Position numbers and translations under genes: made by a program
DNA from: Gigantopelta aegis
Lineage: Eukaryota; Mollusca; Gastropoda; Neomphalida; Peltospiridae
Direction: 5' to 3'
Length of the DNA stretch: 64,000 nucleotides
Assembly: GCF_016097555.1 (NCBI RefSeq)
Contig: NC_054712.1
Location: forward strand, 43,996,187-44,060,186
Shown: positions 46,001 to 57,180 of the stretch, piece by piece
How positions within the stretch are numbered: position 1 is the first letter of the stretch
Layout: the number at the start of each line of letters is the position of its first letter
The notes under the pieces: model-generated
The model's input: only the letters and a program-made list of their open reading frames with translations
What the model was told of the DNA's origin: nothing
The model's database searches: none

Positions 46001-46431
46001 ATGCAGATTTGCATACTGTTTGCCGTGACCCATGTGGGGCTGACATTTAAAATGTTGATGACATTCACACCAATAGCTAGCTATTGTCTGGAAATGGTTG
46101 CCATTGGCAACGAGCTGGTCAAGAGAGGTCACAACGTGTCGGCCTACGTTCCCAATTTCTTCGACACGAGATACTGTTTTAGGAAATTCCAAGATACAAC
46201 TGATAACCTATGAAGTGAGTAAAAGCAACATGGTTAATCCATCAAGAGGCATTGACAGGAACGTGTTGACGACAGAGAATAGTACAGGCGATTAACCGTG
46301 TTTGTGAGTCAACTCTCAAACCGGGATCGTCTAGAACAGTTGAAAGAGACCGGTTATGACGTAGTCATGACGGATGACCACCCATTCGCTCATTGCTACC
46401 ACCTCGTTCAGTATTACATGGGCGTTGCTGA
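46001..46431 (+). pseudogene. UGT-E: 5' fragment of a UDP-glycosyltransferase
   Basis: The acceptor CGTTCAG is at 45983-45989 with the ATG 11 nt later. Signal peptide, FTPIASYCLEM (the catalytic His is Tyr here), RGHNVSAYVP and NFFDTRYCF are followed by a frameshift near 46185. A deletion in the NVLTTENS region and further shifts follow. The last UGT-like sequence is the MTDDHPFAHCYHL and YYMGV region. It stops at codon ~160 and no UGT sequence resumes later. Notably it has Asp in MTDD where the intact copies have Glu. Confidence 0.85.
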
Positions 46432-46677
46432 ATGACCATGTTTCTTAATATTCCTGGAATATGACAGCTTGCCTAAATGCACCGTAAAACTAATTTAACG
46501 CACTTTGTGGCACATTGTGCGACAACTGCAGGAAATCGGCGTGAAATGGTCGGATTTTAGCGAATGCACGTGAAACTCGGGGGGGGGGGGGGGGAAGGTT
46601 TGGGTAGTGATGGGTATTTAAAGTTGCAATGTTCGCAATGATGCCTCATTTCCATTTCGACGTAGACAAGTTACAAG
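46432..46677. other. Spacer between UGT-E and the Tc1-like element
   Basis: Contains a G-run at about 46579-46594. It probably includes the 5' end of the transposon, but I could not find a matching inverted repeat at the right end. Confidence 0.4.
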
Positions 46678-47682
46678 ATGCTAAGACTAAGCCTGCCGAA
46701 TCGAAACATTGCAATAGGCCGCCTTCAGTTAGGTGAATCGCAGTCAGCAGTCGCACGCCACGCCACATGAACGTCCATCAGAGCACCATTTCACGTCTCT
46801 GGGACACGTACCAGCAGTTTCAGTCAGTTGAAGACCGGCCCAGAAGTGAAAGACCTCGCATAACAACTGCAGCACAAGATAGCTACATCCGTGTTCTGCA
46901 CTTGCGTCACCGAACTGCCACAGCAACAAAAACTGCTGGACGTATACCTGGTTTGAGAAGGGTGTCTGCACAAACCATTCGGAACCGACTTCGAGAAGCT
47001 GGTTTACGGGATAGGAGACCGTATGTTGGCCCCGTCCTGCGATGTTAACATCGACATTTACGTGTTCGCTGGTGCACGAATGTACAGGGGTGGAACTTGG
47101 GAAACTGGCGGCGGTTCAGCGACGAGTCACGTTTCCTTCTACAGCGACGTGATGGACGACAACGTGTTTACAGACGCCGCAATGAACGTTTTGCCAACAA
47201 CTGCGTCTCCCATGTTGACATATTCGGCGGAGGGAGTGTGATGATGTGGGGAGCCATCTCGTACACCGGCAGAAGTGAATTTGTGTCCGTACAAGACAAC
47301 CTGACAACTGCATGCTACCGGGATGAAGTTCTTCGCCGTCACATGCTTCCCATTTTGGATCGACAGAGAGACCTCTTTCAGCAGGACAATGCCAGGCCGC
47401 ATACGGCACGTGTAACAATGGATTCCTACAGAATGAGAACATTAATGCGCTGCCATGGTCAGCAAGATCGCCAGATCTCAACCCCATTGAACATCTATGG
47501 GACGAACTGGACAGACGTGTACGCCAGCGTGACCCGGAGCCTCAGACGCTTCCGCAGCTGCCACATGAACTGCAGGAAGAATGTGCTAGGATTCCACGTG
47601 CCCGGATTCAGAGACTCATTCAGTCTATGCCAAGGAGATGTCGCGCAGTTATTGCTGCTGTTGGTGGTCACACAAGGTACTG
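46678..47682 (+). pseudogene. Tc1-like (IS630/Tc1) transposase, frameshifted
   Basis: Cut-and-paste DNA transposase remnant. It starts MLRLSLPNRNIAIGRLQLGE, then the helix-turn-helix HQSTISRLWDTY, a second DNA-binding part (RVSAQTIRNRLREAG), and the DDE core with FSDESRF, GGGSVMMWGAIS and FQQDNARPHTA. An SPDLNPIEHLWD-type third acidic motif appears in a shifted frame near 47470. It ends around AAVGGHTRY and a TGA (~47682). Frame breaks occur near 46768, 47042 and 47440, so it cannot be active. Confidence 0.85.
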
Positions 47683-47916
47683 ATTTCAGCGCCCTCGTGC
47701 GACGCCGTTTGGTGACGAAAACGCCTCCACTGCCGTCATTCCGTAGCAAGAATATTGTCACGTACTTATGTCAAATGTGACTGTGATACGATCATAAATA
47801 ACGAAATTATGCCGTCATGACACATAATATCCTATCTTATTGCTTCTCAGATGCAGTCTTGTTCATCATCCTGTTCTATCATGGATTATTTGTCATATTG
47901 TCAGATGCCATCATAT

Positions 47917-48180
47917 CGGCCTCGGTGGCACAGTGGTTAAGCCATCGAACAACAGGTTGATAGGTACAGGGTTCGCAACCCGGTACCGGCTCCAACCAAA
48001 AAGCGAGTTCTTAACGGCTCAATGGTTAGGTGTAAGGCCACTACACCCTCTTCTCTCTCACTAACCACTAACCAACTAACAACTAACCCACTGTCCTGGA
48101 CAGACAGCCCACATAGCTGATGTGTGCCCAGGACAGTGTGCTTGAACCTTAATTGGATATAAGCCAAAAAAAAAAAAGTT
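47917..48180 (+). repeat. S4 SINE, full length
   Basis: Head GGCCTCGGTGGCACAGTGG with B-box-like GGGTTCGCAACCC. The body has CTAACCACTAACCAACTAAC and TGTCCTGGACAGACAG. The tail TTGAACCTTAATTGGATATAAG ends in an A-run; the longest identical blocks are shared with the other S4 copies. Confidence 0.85.
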
Positions 48181-48189
48181 GAAATGCGC

Positions 48190-49237
48190 ACATGCATTCC
48201 ATCTCACTTTTGGGTAGTGCTTTTGTTAGTTAACTTAAATGGACAATGAACAATTCGTATACACATTATATTGTTATACACCTTAAAAAGTGGCAGACAG
48301 CCACCTTATGGGAAACCTACCATATACATTTTAAGGTCTAATATACAAGGTTTATTAAAACGTTGATACACCTAATCTATTGGTGACTCGGGGCCAGTTT
48401 CACAAAGGCATTTACTGTAATCATCTGTTAAGCAATCGCTAGTGCAAATGGGTTTTTTGGTCTTTTTTTTTTAAATTCATCATTGTGCCACATTCTTGAA
48501 TGTAGCAGCCAATACTAATGAACATTACAAATTTCTAGAAAATACAGTTTTAAAATGTTGCAGCCTGGTCAAGAATGTGTGTAGGGTGGGGGTGGAGAGG
48601 TGGGTTCGTTGAACTGCCCCTGAGTTAAGCGATTTAAAAACAAAATATTGTCCGGAGAACTGTTCTATAAACATCGCTTAGCACAGTCTACGCCCACGCC
48701 CCTGTACAATGTCCTGCATACGTACCTGCCGGTCACTTTCATTTTTTTTTTTTTTTTGTATCAACAGCAGATTAACAGTCAGTTAAACTAAACAACCTTT
48801 ATGTTGTTGGCCCCTGACTGATTGGGCAAGACATGTTTTTTAAAATTAATTTTTATGAGGAATTCCTGGTCCAGCAACGGACACCTGGCCATGTGCGCGG
48901 CTTAACTGTTGAAAATAAGGTCAAGTACACATGGCAAGTACGCTAACTGATTCAGGGACTCGTTCCATGAAGCGATCTTAGCGTTAAGATCACCTTAAGT
49001 ACAGAATACATAATGTTACATTTAAAACCTCAGGGTAACGCTTTGGAAACAGTGAAATATAGCCAAATAAGGCACTGGCAGCTCGTTTTTTAAAAGTCAG
49101 ATTGTTTGCTTTCCCGTGCTCCATTTCTGTCCAACTTTTAATATGTTTTTGTATGTCTGAAAGAACAAACAATGGCAATAAAACGTTTTGTTGCAATTTT
49201 CTTTATGTATGGGTATTTTGGCGCTATATTGAACCGC
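48190..49237. other. Intergenic, decayed repeat fragments, no gene seen
   Basis: GGGCCAGTTTCACAAAGGC at about 48392 and CGATCTTAGCGTTAAGATC at about 48972 belong to a MITE-like repeat also seen at 29876. T-runs lie near 48745. Confidence 0.45.
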
Positions 49238-49748
49238 CTAGTTGGGAACCTGAAATATTAATATCAACCATTAGACCACAGACATCCCAGTAAAGAACGT
49301 TCAGGTCTGTTTATCAACACACCGAAACACATTCCATAGCTTGCACATTCATCACGCAGTTGCCCCGTACACGTGCGTGGGGTGTCATTCTCGATATTGA
49401 CAATTTCCAGGAAGGTCCATTAATCACTGTGGAACATTATTTTTGTCAATCCTTTTTTCTTTCTGTTGATCATACAGTTGTTATTGTTTTGTTTTTAGTC
49501 AGTGTTATTGTTTGAATTTGCGATTTACTGATTAAAAAACATCAACTTTTAAATTTCACTTCTGACCCCAATCGTCCTTCAAGATAGTTAGTGGTCATAA
49601 AACCTACTGTAATACTGAACTACCGGTTGTAATGTTTGCCCAATTAATTCACTATTATCATATATCCATTCCCCAGATCTAATATATCTTACACTTTTGG
49701 CAATTATAAATTCTTATTAGAGTTCCCCTACTTTTTTGAAGAGTATAT
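49238..49748. mobile_element. MITE family T, second copy, left end lost
   Basis: The interior matches 30900-31280 (GAACGTTCAGGTCTGTTTAT). The right end TTTTTTGAAGAGTATA matches the T terminus. Confidence 0.6.
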
Positions 49749-49924
49749 AAAACAAATTCCTGACATGTTTTCCTTCAGTTCTTATGGAGTATTGGTATAC
49801 AATATACTAAGTATTAGTAAACTATTTACATAGAGACGTACTTAATAACATGTAATCTTTATGCCTTCCGTGTTTATATTTTATTAAAATATTTGAATCT
49901 ATGGACTTTGATTCAATCATTTTA

Positions 49925-50168
49925 ATTTATCTTTTTACTTAATCGAATTAACATTCGAGCAAGCCGTTCAGGGCACACATTTCACCCATGTGGGGTGTCT
50001 GTCCAGTAAGGTTTGTTAGTAGTTAATGTGAGATAAGGTGGTATAATAGCGTTATCCCTACTACTAAATCAATAAAACGTGTTCCAGGTTATACCCATTA
50101 GCGAGAGGCGAACCCAGTTCCTACCAGCAATAAGGCCGATGGCGTAACCATTACTACACGACCGAGGT
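49925..50168 (-). repeat. S4 SINE, degenerate
   Basis: Tail at the left (CGAATTAACATTCGAGCAAG), head at the right with GCGAACCCAGTTCCTACC. Confidence 0.55.
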
Positions 50169-50267
50169 CAATATATGTGCGTTTTAAAGGAGGTATGACA
50201 TGAATGAACGAATCAGTGAATCTAGCGCCCCTTTATCTGTACGTTGTGTCCTGTGTGCCAGCTATAA

Positions 50268-50712
50268 TTCAGGTCAAGTTATAGCTGCTGGTAGTACTAA
50301 GCCAAATAACTTCCGGCTGGGTCAAAGTTCGAGGTGCACCGAACCTTTGATAGAGAAGTTAACACAACAAGTCTCGTGATTGATTATACATGTACGTGTG
50401 TTGGTTGTAAAAAAATAGAAAAATAATTTCATCTGGGCTAAAAATGTATGCAATTTTATTTCATCTAGTGCCACTATGTCAATTAGCCTTGTGCTTGAAA
50501 CATGTATGGGTAAATGTAAAACAAAGTGCTAAAAATGTTTGCGAAATTAGGGGTGCTGTAAGAAAAACATCTGGTTATACCGATATACTGATATTTATGG
50601 GTCATAATTTGGTTCATATATTGCATATAGTGTGTTTAAACACAAACGTTAACATGGTCGCCTATGGGATTTTGTTTGGTATAGTACAACATATAGTGTC
50701 ACCCGACAGATG
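50268..50712 (+). repeat. Dispersed repeat V, copy 1
   Basis: AACTTCCGGCTGGGTCAAAG and TTGTGCTTGAAACATGTATG recur inverted in 62375-62720. The family is unknown and there is no ORF with features. Confidence 0.55.
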
Positions 50713-50814
50713 TGTCTAGTACTAGTATAAATCTAATATGTATTCCACGCATGCTCATGACCATACAAAAACAGATATGGCTATTGTGATTGATACTCTT
50801 CGCCACGGCGTATT

Positions 50815-51105
50815 TTTCAGAGCTGTTTTTGATATTTCAAATGAGACATTTAGAATGTATTGGTTATATTATCCGTTACGTAAGGGTTTATGGTCATCAT
50901 GGTGTTTCTAATACAACGATATGCCTTTTCACTTTATTTTAAACGCACATACCTCTCAGACGTAATGGCTATGGAGACGAGTTCTGGCCTGGTGTATGAT
51001 TGTTCACCGTTTCGACGTCACAGAAACTATTATTTACTTTACTGTTGCTTTATCCAAATGCGTTTCATGCTAGTAGTGTTCAATGTCATAGGTTCAAACT
51101 AGGGT
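50815..51105. mobile_element. Degenerate MITE family S
   Basis: Shares TTTATGGTCATCATGGTGTT, CTATGGAGACGAGTT and the end GGTTCAAACTAGGGTGT with 9992-10383. Confidence 0.5.
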
Positions 51106-51147
51106 GTACAAATTTAAAATGTTGGCCTTATGTCGGTTGCATAAGAA

Positions 51148-51397
51148 GGAAATGTTTTATTTAACTACGCACTCAGCACATTTTATTTACTGTCATATGG
51201 CGTCAGACATATGGTTAAGGACCACAGAGATATTGAGAGAGGAAACTTGCTGTCGCCACTTCATAGGCTACTCTTTTCGATTAGCAGCAAGGAATCTTTT
51301 ATATGCACCATCCCACAGACAGGATAGTACATACCACGGTCTTTGTTACACCAGTTGTGGAGCACTGGCTGGAATGAGAAATAGCCCAATGGGGTTT
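51148..51397 (-). repeat. S2-type SINE, head truncated
   Basis: Tail and core are intact. It stops just before the head, at AGAAATAGCCCAATGGGG. Confidence 0.75.
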
Positions 51398-51786
51398 CAT
51401 AAGAGTCATGTCAGTATTGCAAAGTACGCTAGATTGATTGAGGAGACCAGCTCGAGAACATTATAACTGGACAAGATATTTCATCTAACCAAATGGAAAA
51501 CTAAGAAAGTCAACTTAATGCATTTGACTAGGACTAGCTTTTTTGGAGTATTTTAATGTTCTGTCTTATCTTCATTGCCATTTCTTTCCAATTATAAGGC
51601 ACGATAACATATACAGCTGTGCGACGAACCACTCCATTTGCCTTTTTCTAGATCTACATCAAATCAAGGAATGTCGCGCAAACAGGCCTGGATTCATTAA
51701 ATACACCCTCCTTCCGTCGCCCCCCCCCCCCCTCTCATTCCATATTGCTCTCTCTCTAACTCACTATTTCTCTATCTTTTTCTCAT

Positions 51787-51787
<1 letters not shown>

Positions 51788-51874
<87 letters not shown>
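51788..51874. repeat. TC microsatellite beside the UGT-F splice acceptor
   Basis: About 43 TC units ending about 50 nt before the acceptor at 51925. The in-frame LSLSLS upstream of the UGT-F ATG is this repeat read through, not protein. Confidence 0.9.
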
Positions 51875-51876
<2 letters not shown>

Positions 51877-51935
51877 ATGGAAATACAATTTGTATTACAT
51901 TGCATTTTATCTATTACTATTTCAGCATCGTACGA

Positions 51936-53462
51936 ATGGAGCTTTTGGTGTTTTTTGCCCTGATCCAGATGGCACTAACGTCGAACATCCTGATGACGTT
52001 CACACCGATAACAAGTCACTGCATGGAAATGGCTGCCATTGGCAACGAACTGATCAAAAGGGGTCATAGTGTGTCGGCCTACGTTCCCAACTTCTTCAAT
52101 ACAAGATATTGTTTTCAGAATTCAGAGATTCGTATCATCAAATTTGATGTGAGCGCGACCAATGCGGCTCTTTACCAAGCGACTATCAGTACCGTAGAGA
52201 AAAACGTGGTGACCAGAGACAAGGGAATCGTGCAGGCTATTCTGGAAGTAGCCAGGGCGGTGGATATCGTCTGCGACGGTCAACTCTCAAACCGGAACCA
52301 GCTGGACGAGTTCAAACAGGCCGGATATGATGTGTTCATGACAGAGGGTCTCCCTTACACACGCTGCTACCACCTCGTCCCCTACTACATGGGCGTCCGC
52401 ACTGTGTCGGTCAGCAGTTACATCGATGATTTCGGCAGTGGAGCTGCCTTTCAGCCCTACACGTACCCGCATCCTATTGGTTCGTACACAAACGAAATGA
52501 CAGCTGTACAGAGACTTCTCAATGGTCTACACTACATTATTCTAACTCTGACCAGTCCAATTATTAAACCTTCGTTTGATGCGAGTAAACATGGCGAACC
52601 TTTCAAGAGTGTTGATCAACAAATGCTGCTTCAAAATTCGTCGTTGTATCTCGAGAATTCTGACTACATTGCTGATTATCCCAAAGCTAACTTCCCCAAC
52701 TTCGTCCAGGTAGGGGGATTAACAGCACGCCCCTCAGCACATCTACCTAATGATCTGAAGTCATACCTCGACAACTCCAAAACTGGAGTCATTCTTGTTT
52801 CGTTTGGGAGTATGCTGAAAATCGCATCTTCTATCTTCACCAAACGTATAGTATCTGCTTTGAACGTACTCCCATATGACGTCATGTTAAAATTAGAGAG
52901 CAACTCGCAAGAAGGCAATGTGAAGATTGTAGACTGGATACCACAAAATGATGTTCTCGCCCATCCAAAAGTTCGACTGTTTGTGTCTCATTGTGGCAGA
53001 AATGGATTTTTTGAATCCTTATACCATTCTGTTCCCATCATATGCACGCCTTTGAATGTTGACGCCTTTCAAACGGCAATTAAAGTCAAACATCACAGAA
53101 TTGGGACATCAATGGACATTATAACTTCCACATCACAGGAAATAGTTACCACTATAAAATCCGTGTTGAACGACTCATCCATCGCTTCCAATATGCGGCG
53201 GATGTCTCATCTCTTCAGGGACAGACCGGAAACAGGGGCGGAAAGAGGGGCGAGCGCCATAGAGCACGTGATCAAATATGGGGACAAACATCTTAAGCCA
53301 CCCACCAACACACTGAACTATTTTCAGTACACACTGGGTGAATACTGGTTTGTAGTTTTCACTTTCACCTCGGTGGTAATATGTGGTATGGTGACGCTGT
53401 TTAAATGCATCTGCTGTAGAACCTCTGCTGTTGCGGTGTCCTTTACTGAAAAATCGGACTAA
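51936..53462 (+). CDS. UGT-F: UDP-glycosyltransferase (GT1), intact, altered tail
   Basis: 508 codons from the ATG 11 nt after the acceptor TACTATTTCAG. The frame is open further upstream only because of low-complexity sequence. The signal peptide starts MELLVFFALIQ. TPITSH holds the catalytic His, VFMTEGLP has Glu at the catalytic-Asp site, WIPQNDVLAH follows. The signature reads FVSHCGRNGFFES...NVDAFQ, with Asp-Ala for Asp-Gln. A membrane helix and a CICC cluster come next. It is the most divergent intact copy. Its tail ends EKSD, so the KKxx ER-retrieval signal of the others is missing, which may change its location. I found no upstream module of the A/C/D kind. Confidence 0.93.
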   Translation: MELLVFFALIQMALTSNILMTFTPITSHCMEMAAIGNELIKRGHSVSAYVPNFFNTRYCFQNSEIRIIKFDVSATNAALYQATISTVEKNVVTRDKGIVQAILEVARAVDIVCDGQLSNRNQLDEFKQAGYDVFMTEGLPYTRCYHLVPYYMGVRTVSVSSYIDDFGSGAAFQPYTYPHPIGSYTNEMTAVQRLLNGLHYIILTLTSPIIKPSFDASKHGEPFKSVDQQMLLQNSSLYLENSDYIADYPKANFPNFVQVGGLTARPSAHLPNDLKSYLDNSKTGVILVSFGSMLKIASSIFTKRIVSALNVLPYDVMLKLESNSQEGNVKIVDWIPQNDVLAHPKVRLFVSHCGRNGFFESLYHSVPIICTPLNVDAFQTAIKVKHHRIGTSMDIITSTSQEIVTTIKSVLNDSSIASNMRRMSHLFRDRPETGAERGASAIEHVIKYGDKHLKPPTNTLNYFQYTLGEYWFVVFTFTSVVICGMVTLFKCICCRTSAVAVSFTEKSD

Positions 53463-53868
53463 AATTTTGAATTAATTTCCCGCGATACCTAAAATTGCGA
53501 ACATTATTTTTAACATTCATGCTACCTAGACCTTCAGAGTCAGAGGAGATTATATAACCTGTACCCGTGTTTTTTAAAAATGTATTTACTAAACTAGTTT
53601 GGGAGTGGCAGTCATCTCTTGGCGGCGCAAGAGGGATGACATGTCTGGTGAAGGATCTCCTTGGGGTTGCCTGTCCTCCTATAGACGAGCGACTAGATAT
53701 AGGTTCGTAGAATCAATCACTGTTTTGCCAAATGGCCATTCGACTCTTCAGTATGCAGAGCTACTGCTCTGACCATGTATTACGGTTTTAGTATTCAGGT
53801 TTATAAAACTGTCTAGAATAAAGACTAAGGAAGTCTTGAGATTTTAAGGTCACGTAAACGCCATACAC

Positions 53869-53907
<39 letters not shown>

Positions 53908-53954
53908 GTGTGTTGCGTGCGTGTATGTTGTGTTTGTGTGTGTGAGTGCGTGTT

Positions 53955-53987
<33 letters not shown>

Positions 53988-54416
53988 ACCCCAACAAAAA
54001 CAACAACCAAAATAACAAACAAACAACAACAACCCACAAACTGATGAAACAGATGTCACATGCTAGACGCTGGACAAAACATATGCAAGTTTTTTTCCTG
54101 GCTGCCATTTTGATTTCCTTATGGAATACTCTTCAAGAGGAGTCGAAGGGTATGACGTAATCCAATAACGGCATGTCATGCACTAAGATACACCGCAATC
54201 ACCATGACGTCAAATTAATTACGTTATGTGTTTCGGGTTCTTCCACCCCTTTTGAAAAGTATTCCATAAAACGCAAAATGGCAAACGGTGAAACATTGCA
54301 TCGTTCTGTCCTATGAGATTTCGTCGAAGTCAATTTAGGTGACATGGTTATAGTCTAGTGTGTGGAATCTTAATACTTGTAATGGGTTTTCTCCATTTAC
54401 GTCCTGACAAAATGTG

Positions 54417-54420
<4 letters not shown>
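53463..54420. other. UGT-F 3' flank and intergenic
   Basis: AATAAA at 53817-53822 is a candidate polyadenylation signal, 355 nt past the stop. GT repeats lie at about 53872-53910 and CA at about 53958-53984. No gene is seen. Confidence 0.5.
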
Positions 54421-54462
<42 letters not shown>

Positions 54463-54496
54463 AGAGAGAGAGCTAGAGAGAGAGCGAGCGAGCGAG
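54421..54496. repeat. GA / GCGA microsatellite
   Basis: GA units, then GAGCGAGCGAGC. Confidence 0.9.
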
Positions 54497-54660
54497 CTCA
54501 GTAGCTCAAAAGGTATCGTGGCAAGTCTGCAAGTTGCAGGCGATTCGGTGCCATAGGTTCGAGTCCCAGCAACGGCATGGGACAGTTTGTGAGGCCAGAA
54601 AGGATTTAATTATCCCCTGCGCCAGTGCGTTAATATCTATGTATGTAACAGTCAACCTCG
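54497..54660 (+). repeat. S5 tRNA-headed SINE
   Basis: Head CTCAGTAGCTCAAAAGG and GGTTCGAGTCCCAGC resemble A and B boxes. The end CAACCTCGACGTACATAC runs into a TACA microsatellite (54664-54696). Only one copy is present in the window. Confidence 0.55.
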
Positions 54661-54719
54661 ACGTACATACATACATACATACATACATACATACATGGAT
54701 GGATAGAAATATAAATCAC

Positions 54720-55484
54720 AATAACTGAATAAGTCAATAAATATTTAATCGACAAATGAATTTGCCTTCACAGAGGCGTTAGCCATTACGTATATTTAGT
54801 TGTGGGAAAACAAGCAAACGAATCTAAATTAATCAAATTTGTATCTCGCAAACTGAAGCGCAAAATTACGAAGTAGCTACCGGCAATGGCTGTTATTACA
54901 TAAACCTGTAGGGTATGGACGTGTATGAAAGCACTGCCAGAATGCCTTGAAAGGCGCTTGATTGGTGGAAATCAAAGACATTAAAGTAATTCAATATTTC
55001 ATCTCGCCAACCAATAACCTGATCCGGCCACTTTGACAAATAATATAGAGGAATTATTAAATATTCGATATGCTCTCGACCCTATCCCGATTCTCGTGAA
55101 GGCAGCATTAACCTAGTTAAGAACAACCTGCAATCTGAAGGAGGCGATCGCACGGTATCGGTGATAGTAAGGCAGGGAGTACAGAGGAATCGATTGTAAT
55201 TTGTACATCAGTCACGTGACTATAGGTGACACGTCAAGTATTCTGATCTCAAATGGGTCAACGCGAAGTATACAAAATATACATTATGAATATCCATGAG
55301 ACATGTTTAGAAAGATAGAGATAGCGACAGAGAAAGGGAAACAGAGACAGACCAAGAGAGACAGAGGGAGAAAGGGAGAATGGAAGAGTCAGACAGACGG
55401 AAAGACAGAAAGTCATAGCGGAAAAGAGAAAGAGAAAACGAGAAAAAGATAAACTGAGACCGCAATAAAAAAAGGAATTGGCCG
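54720..55484. other. Intergenic, no gene seen
   Basis: Purine-rich GAGA/GACA sequence at about 55310-55450. Nothing else is assigned. Confidence 0.5.
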
Positions 55485-55764
55485 TTTTTGTTTAACAACA
55501 CCTCTAGAGCACATTGATTTATTAATCATCGGTTATTGGATGTCAAGCATATGGTCATTTTGGCACAGTCATAGAGAGGAAACCCGCTACATTAGTAGCA
55601 AGGGATCTTTCATATGCACCATCCCACAGACAGGATAACACATACCACGGCCTTTGATATACCAGGTATGGTGCACTGGCTAGAACGAGAAATAGCCCAC
55701 CGACGGCGATCGATTGTAGACCGATCGCGCATCAGGCGTGCGCTTTACCACTGGGCTACGTACC
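55485..55764 (-). repeat. S2 SINE, full length
   Basis: Tail TTTGTTTAACAACACCTCTA at the left, S2 head at the right (GCGCTTTACCACTGGGCTAC), then a C-run and A-rich tract. Confidence 0.8.
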
Positions 55765-55864
55765 CCCCCCCCCCCCCCCCACAAAAAAAAAAGAAAAAAA
55801 GAAAAAAAAGGAATTGAGACAGAGAGCAAGAGACATAGCTAGAGTAAGTATAAATAGGACACCA

Positions 55865-55868
<4 letters not shown>

Positions 55869-55946
<78 letters not shown>
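55869..55946. repeat. GA microsatellite
   Basis: Pure GA dinucleotides. Confidence 0.95.
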
Positions 55947-55951
<5 letters not shown>

Positions 55952-56204
55952 TGGCGGGATATTGAGAGATTAAGCTATACAGTAAGAGATATATAATAGT
56001 AAAACAGTCATAGATACATTGTGTGCGTTCTATGATCTCCAATAGTCTAACATCAATTCGATTCTAGACGACCTTTCCTGGTTAACCGCTTGTCATGGAA
56101 GCAAAAAGGCCAAAATGGTTCGAAATTAATTTGTTCATTCATGTACAACACATTAACTCTTGTTAATGTCAGGTCATAAAGACGCGTGGGTTTTTGAAAT
56201 GTCC

Positions 56205-56356
56205 AAATCGCGGGTATACAAGACCAAATCGCGGGTATACGTAGACTAAATCGCAGGTATACAAGACCAAATCGCGGGTATACGTAGACCAAATCGCGGG
56301 TATACAAGACCAAATCGCGGGTATACGTAGACCAAATCGCGGGTATACAAGACCAA
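56205..56356. repeat. Higher-order tandem repeat of alternating 21- and 22-bp units
   Basis: Units open AAATCGCGGGTATAC and end alternately AAGACC or GTAGACC. Seven full units run A-B-A-B-A-B-A. Confidence 0.9.
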
Positions 56357-56464
56357 ATCAATCAGGGAATGGCAGGAAATGTTTGTTGAATGTCATGTGA
56401 ACCCAAAGAGGCGTTAGTTAAAGAGCGTGTCCTGAGTTTGATGTAACACGTTTCTCAGCGACCA

Positions 56465-56600
56465 AACATAGTCATAGAGAGGACAGCCGCTGCATTTGTT
56501 CCATTAGTAGCACGGGATCTTTAATATGCACCATCCCATAGTCAGGATAGCACATACCACGACCTTTGAAATGAGAAATAGCTCACCGACGGGGATCAGT
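56465..56600 (-). repeat. S2 SINE fragment
   Basis: Core (CACGGGATCTTTAATATGC) and part of the head side (GAAATAGCTCACCGACGGGG). Confidence 0.55.
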
Positions 56601-56621
56601 CGCCTGAATGGTACTACTAAT

Positions 56622-56730
56622 AATTTCGTACGTACGAACAAATACTAGGAAGTAAACTGAATGTTTCGCTATTAGATGATCAGAAGAAACAATAAAATAC
56701 AAACACTGGTATTCTAAGCAAGACAATATA
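56622..56730. mobile_element. Half copy of MITE family R
   Basis: Matches the internal part of family R (TTCGTACGTACGAACAAA and ACACTGGTATTCTAAGCAAG). It abuts the S element. Confidence 0.5.
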
Positions 56731-57059
56731 TCTAAAGGGGCATACCGGTACCCTAGTTTTTAAACACTCAGGGCTACTTTTGACCCTTAGAGTCGTTTTT
56801 GATAATTGAAATCATATTTTACTTAGATTTTATTGGTTAGATTATTCATTTCCGTACATTCGAAGTGTTTTGGTCATCCTGGTATTTTTAATATTACAAA
56901 ATGCATTTCTGACATATTTAAAAACGCACGTGCGTCTGAGAAGTAACAGTTATGGAGTCGAGTTTTAGTCTATTTGAAGAGTTTAGGCGCAAAACGCGAT
57001 ATATCCATTTTTCATTTTCAGTAAAAATGATTTTTTTAATTGACGTATATGGCGTTTTG

Positions 57060-57094
<35 letters not shown>

Positions 57095-57180
57095 GGGATT
57101 TACCCAATGCAAGGATCAATCACGTTTTGCAGCAAATCAGCGGGCCTACGATTAGCCCTTACTGACATACAATAATGGCT

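Noticed and set aside
46432-47780. Tc1 element as the direct cause of UGT-E truncation
   Set aside because: No UGT sequence resumes on the right side and no target duplication or TIR pair was found, so the break may be older than the transposon.
51543-51935. N-terminal extension of UGT-F
   Set aside because: Includes the TC microsatellite and the acceptor; intron sequence that happens to be open.
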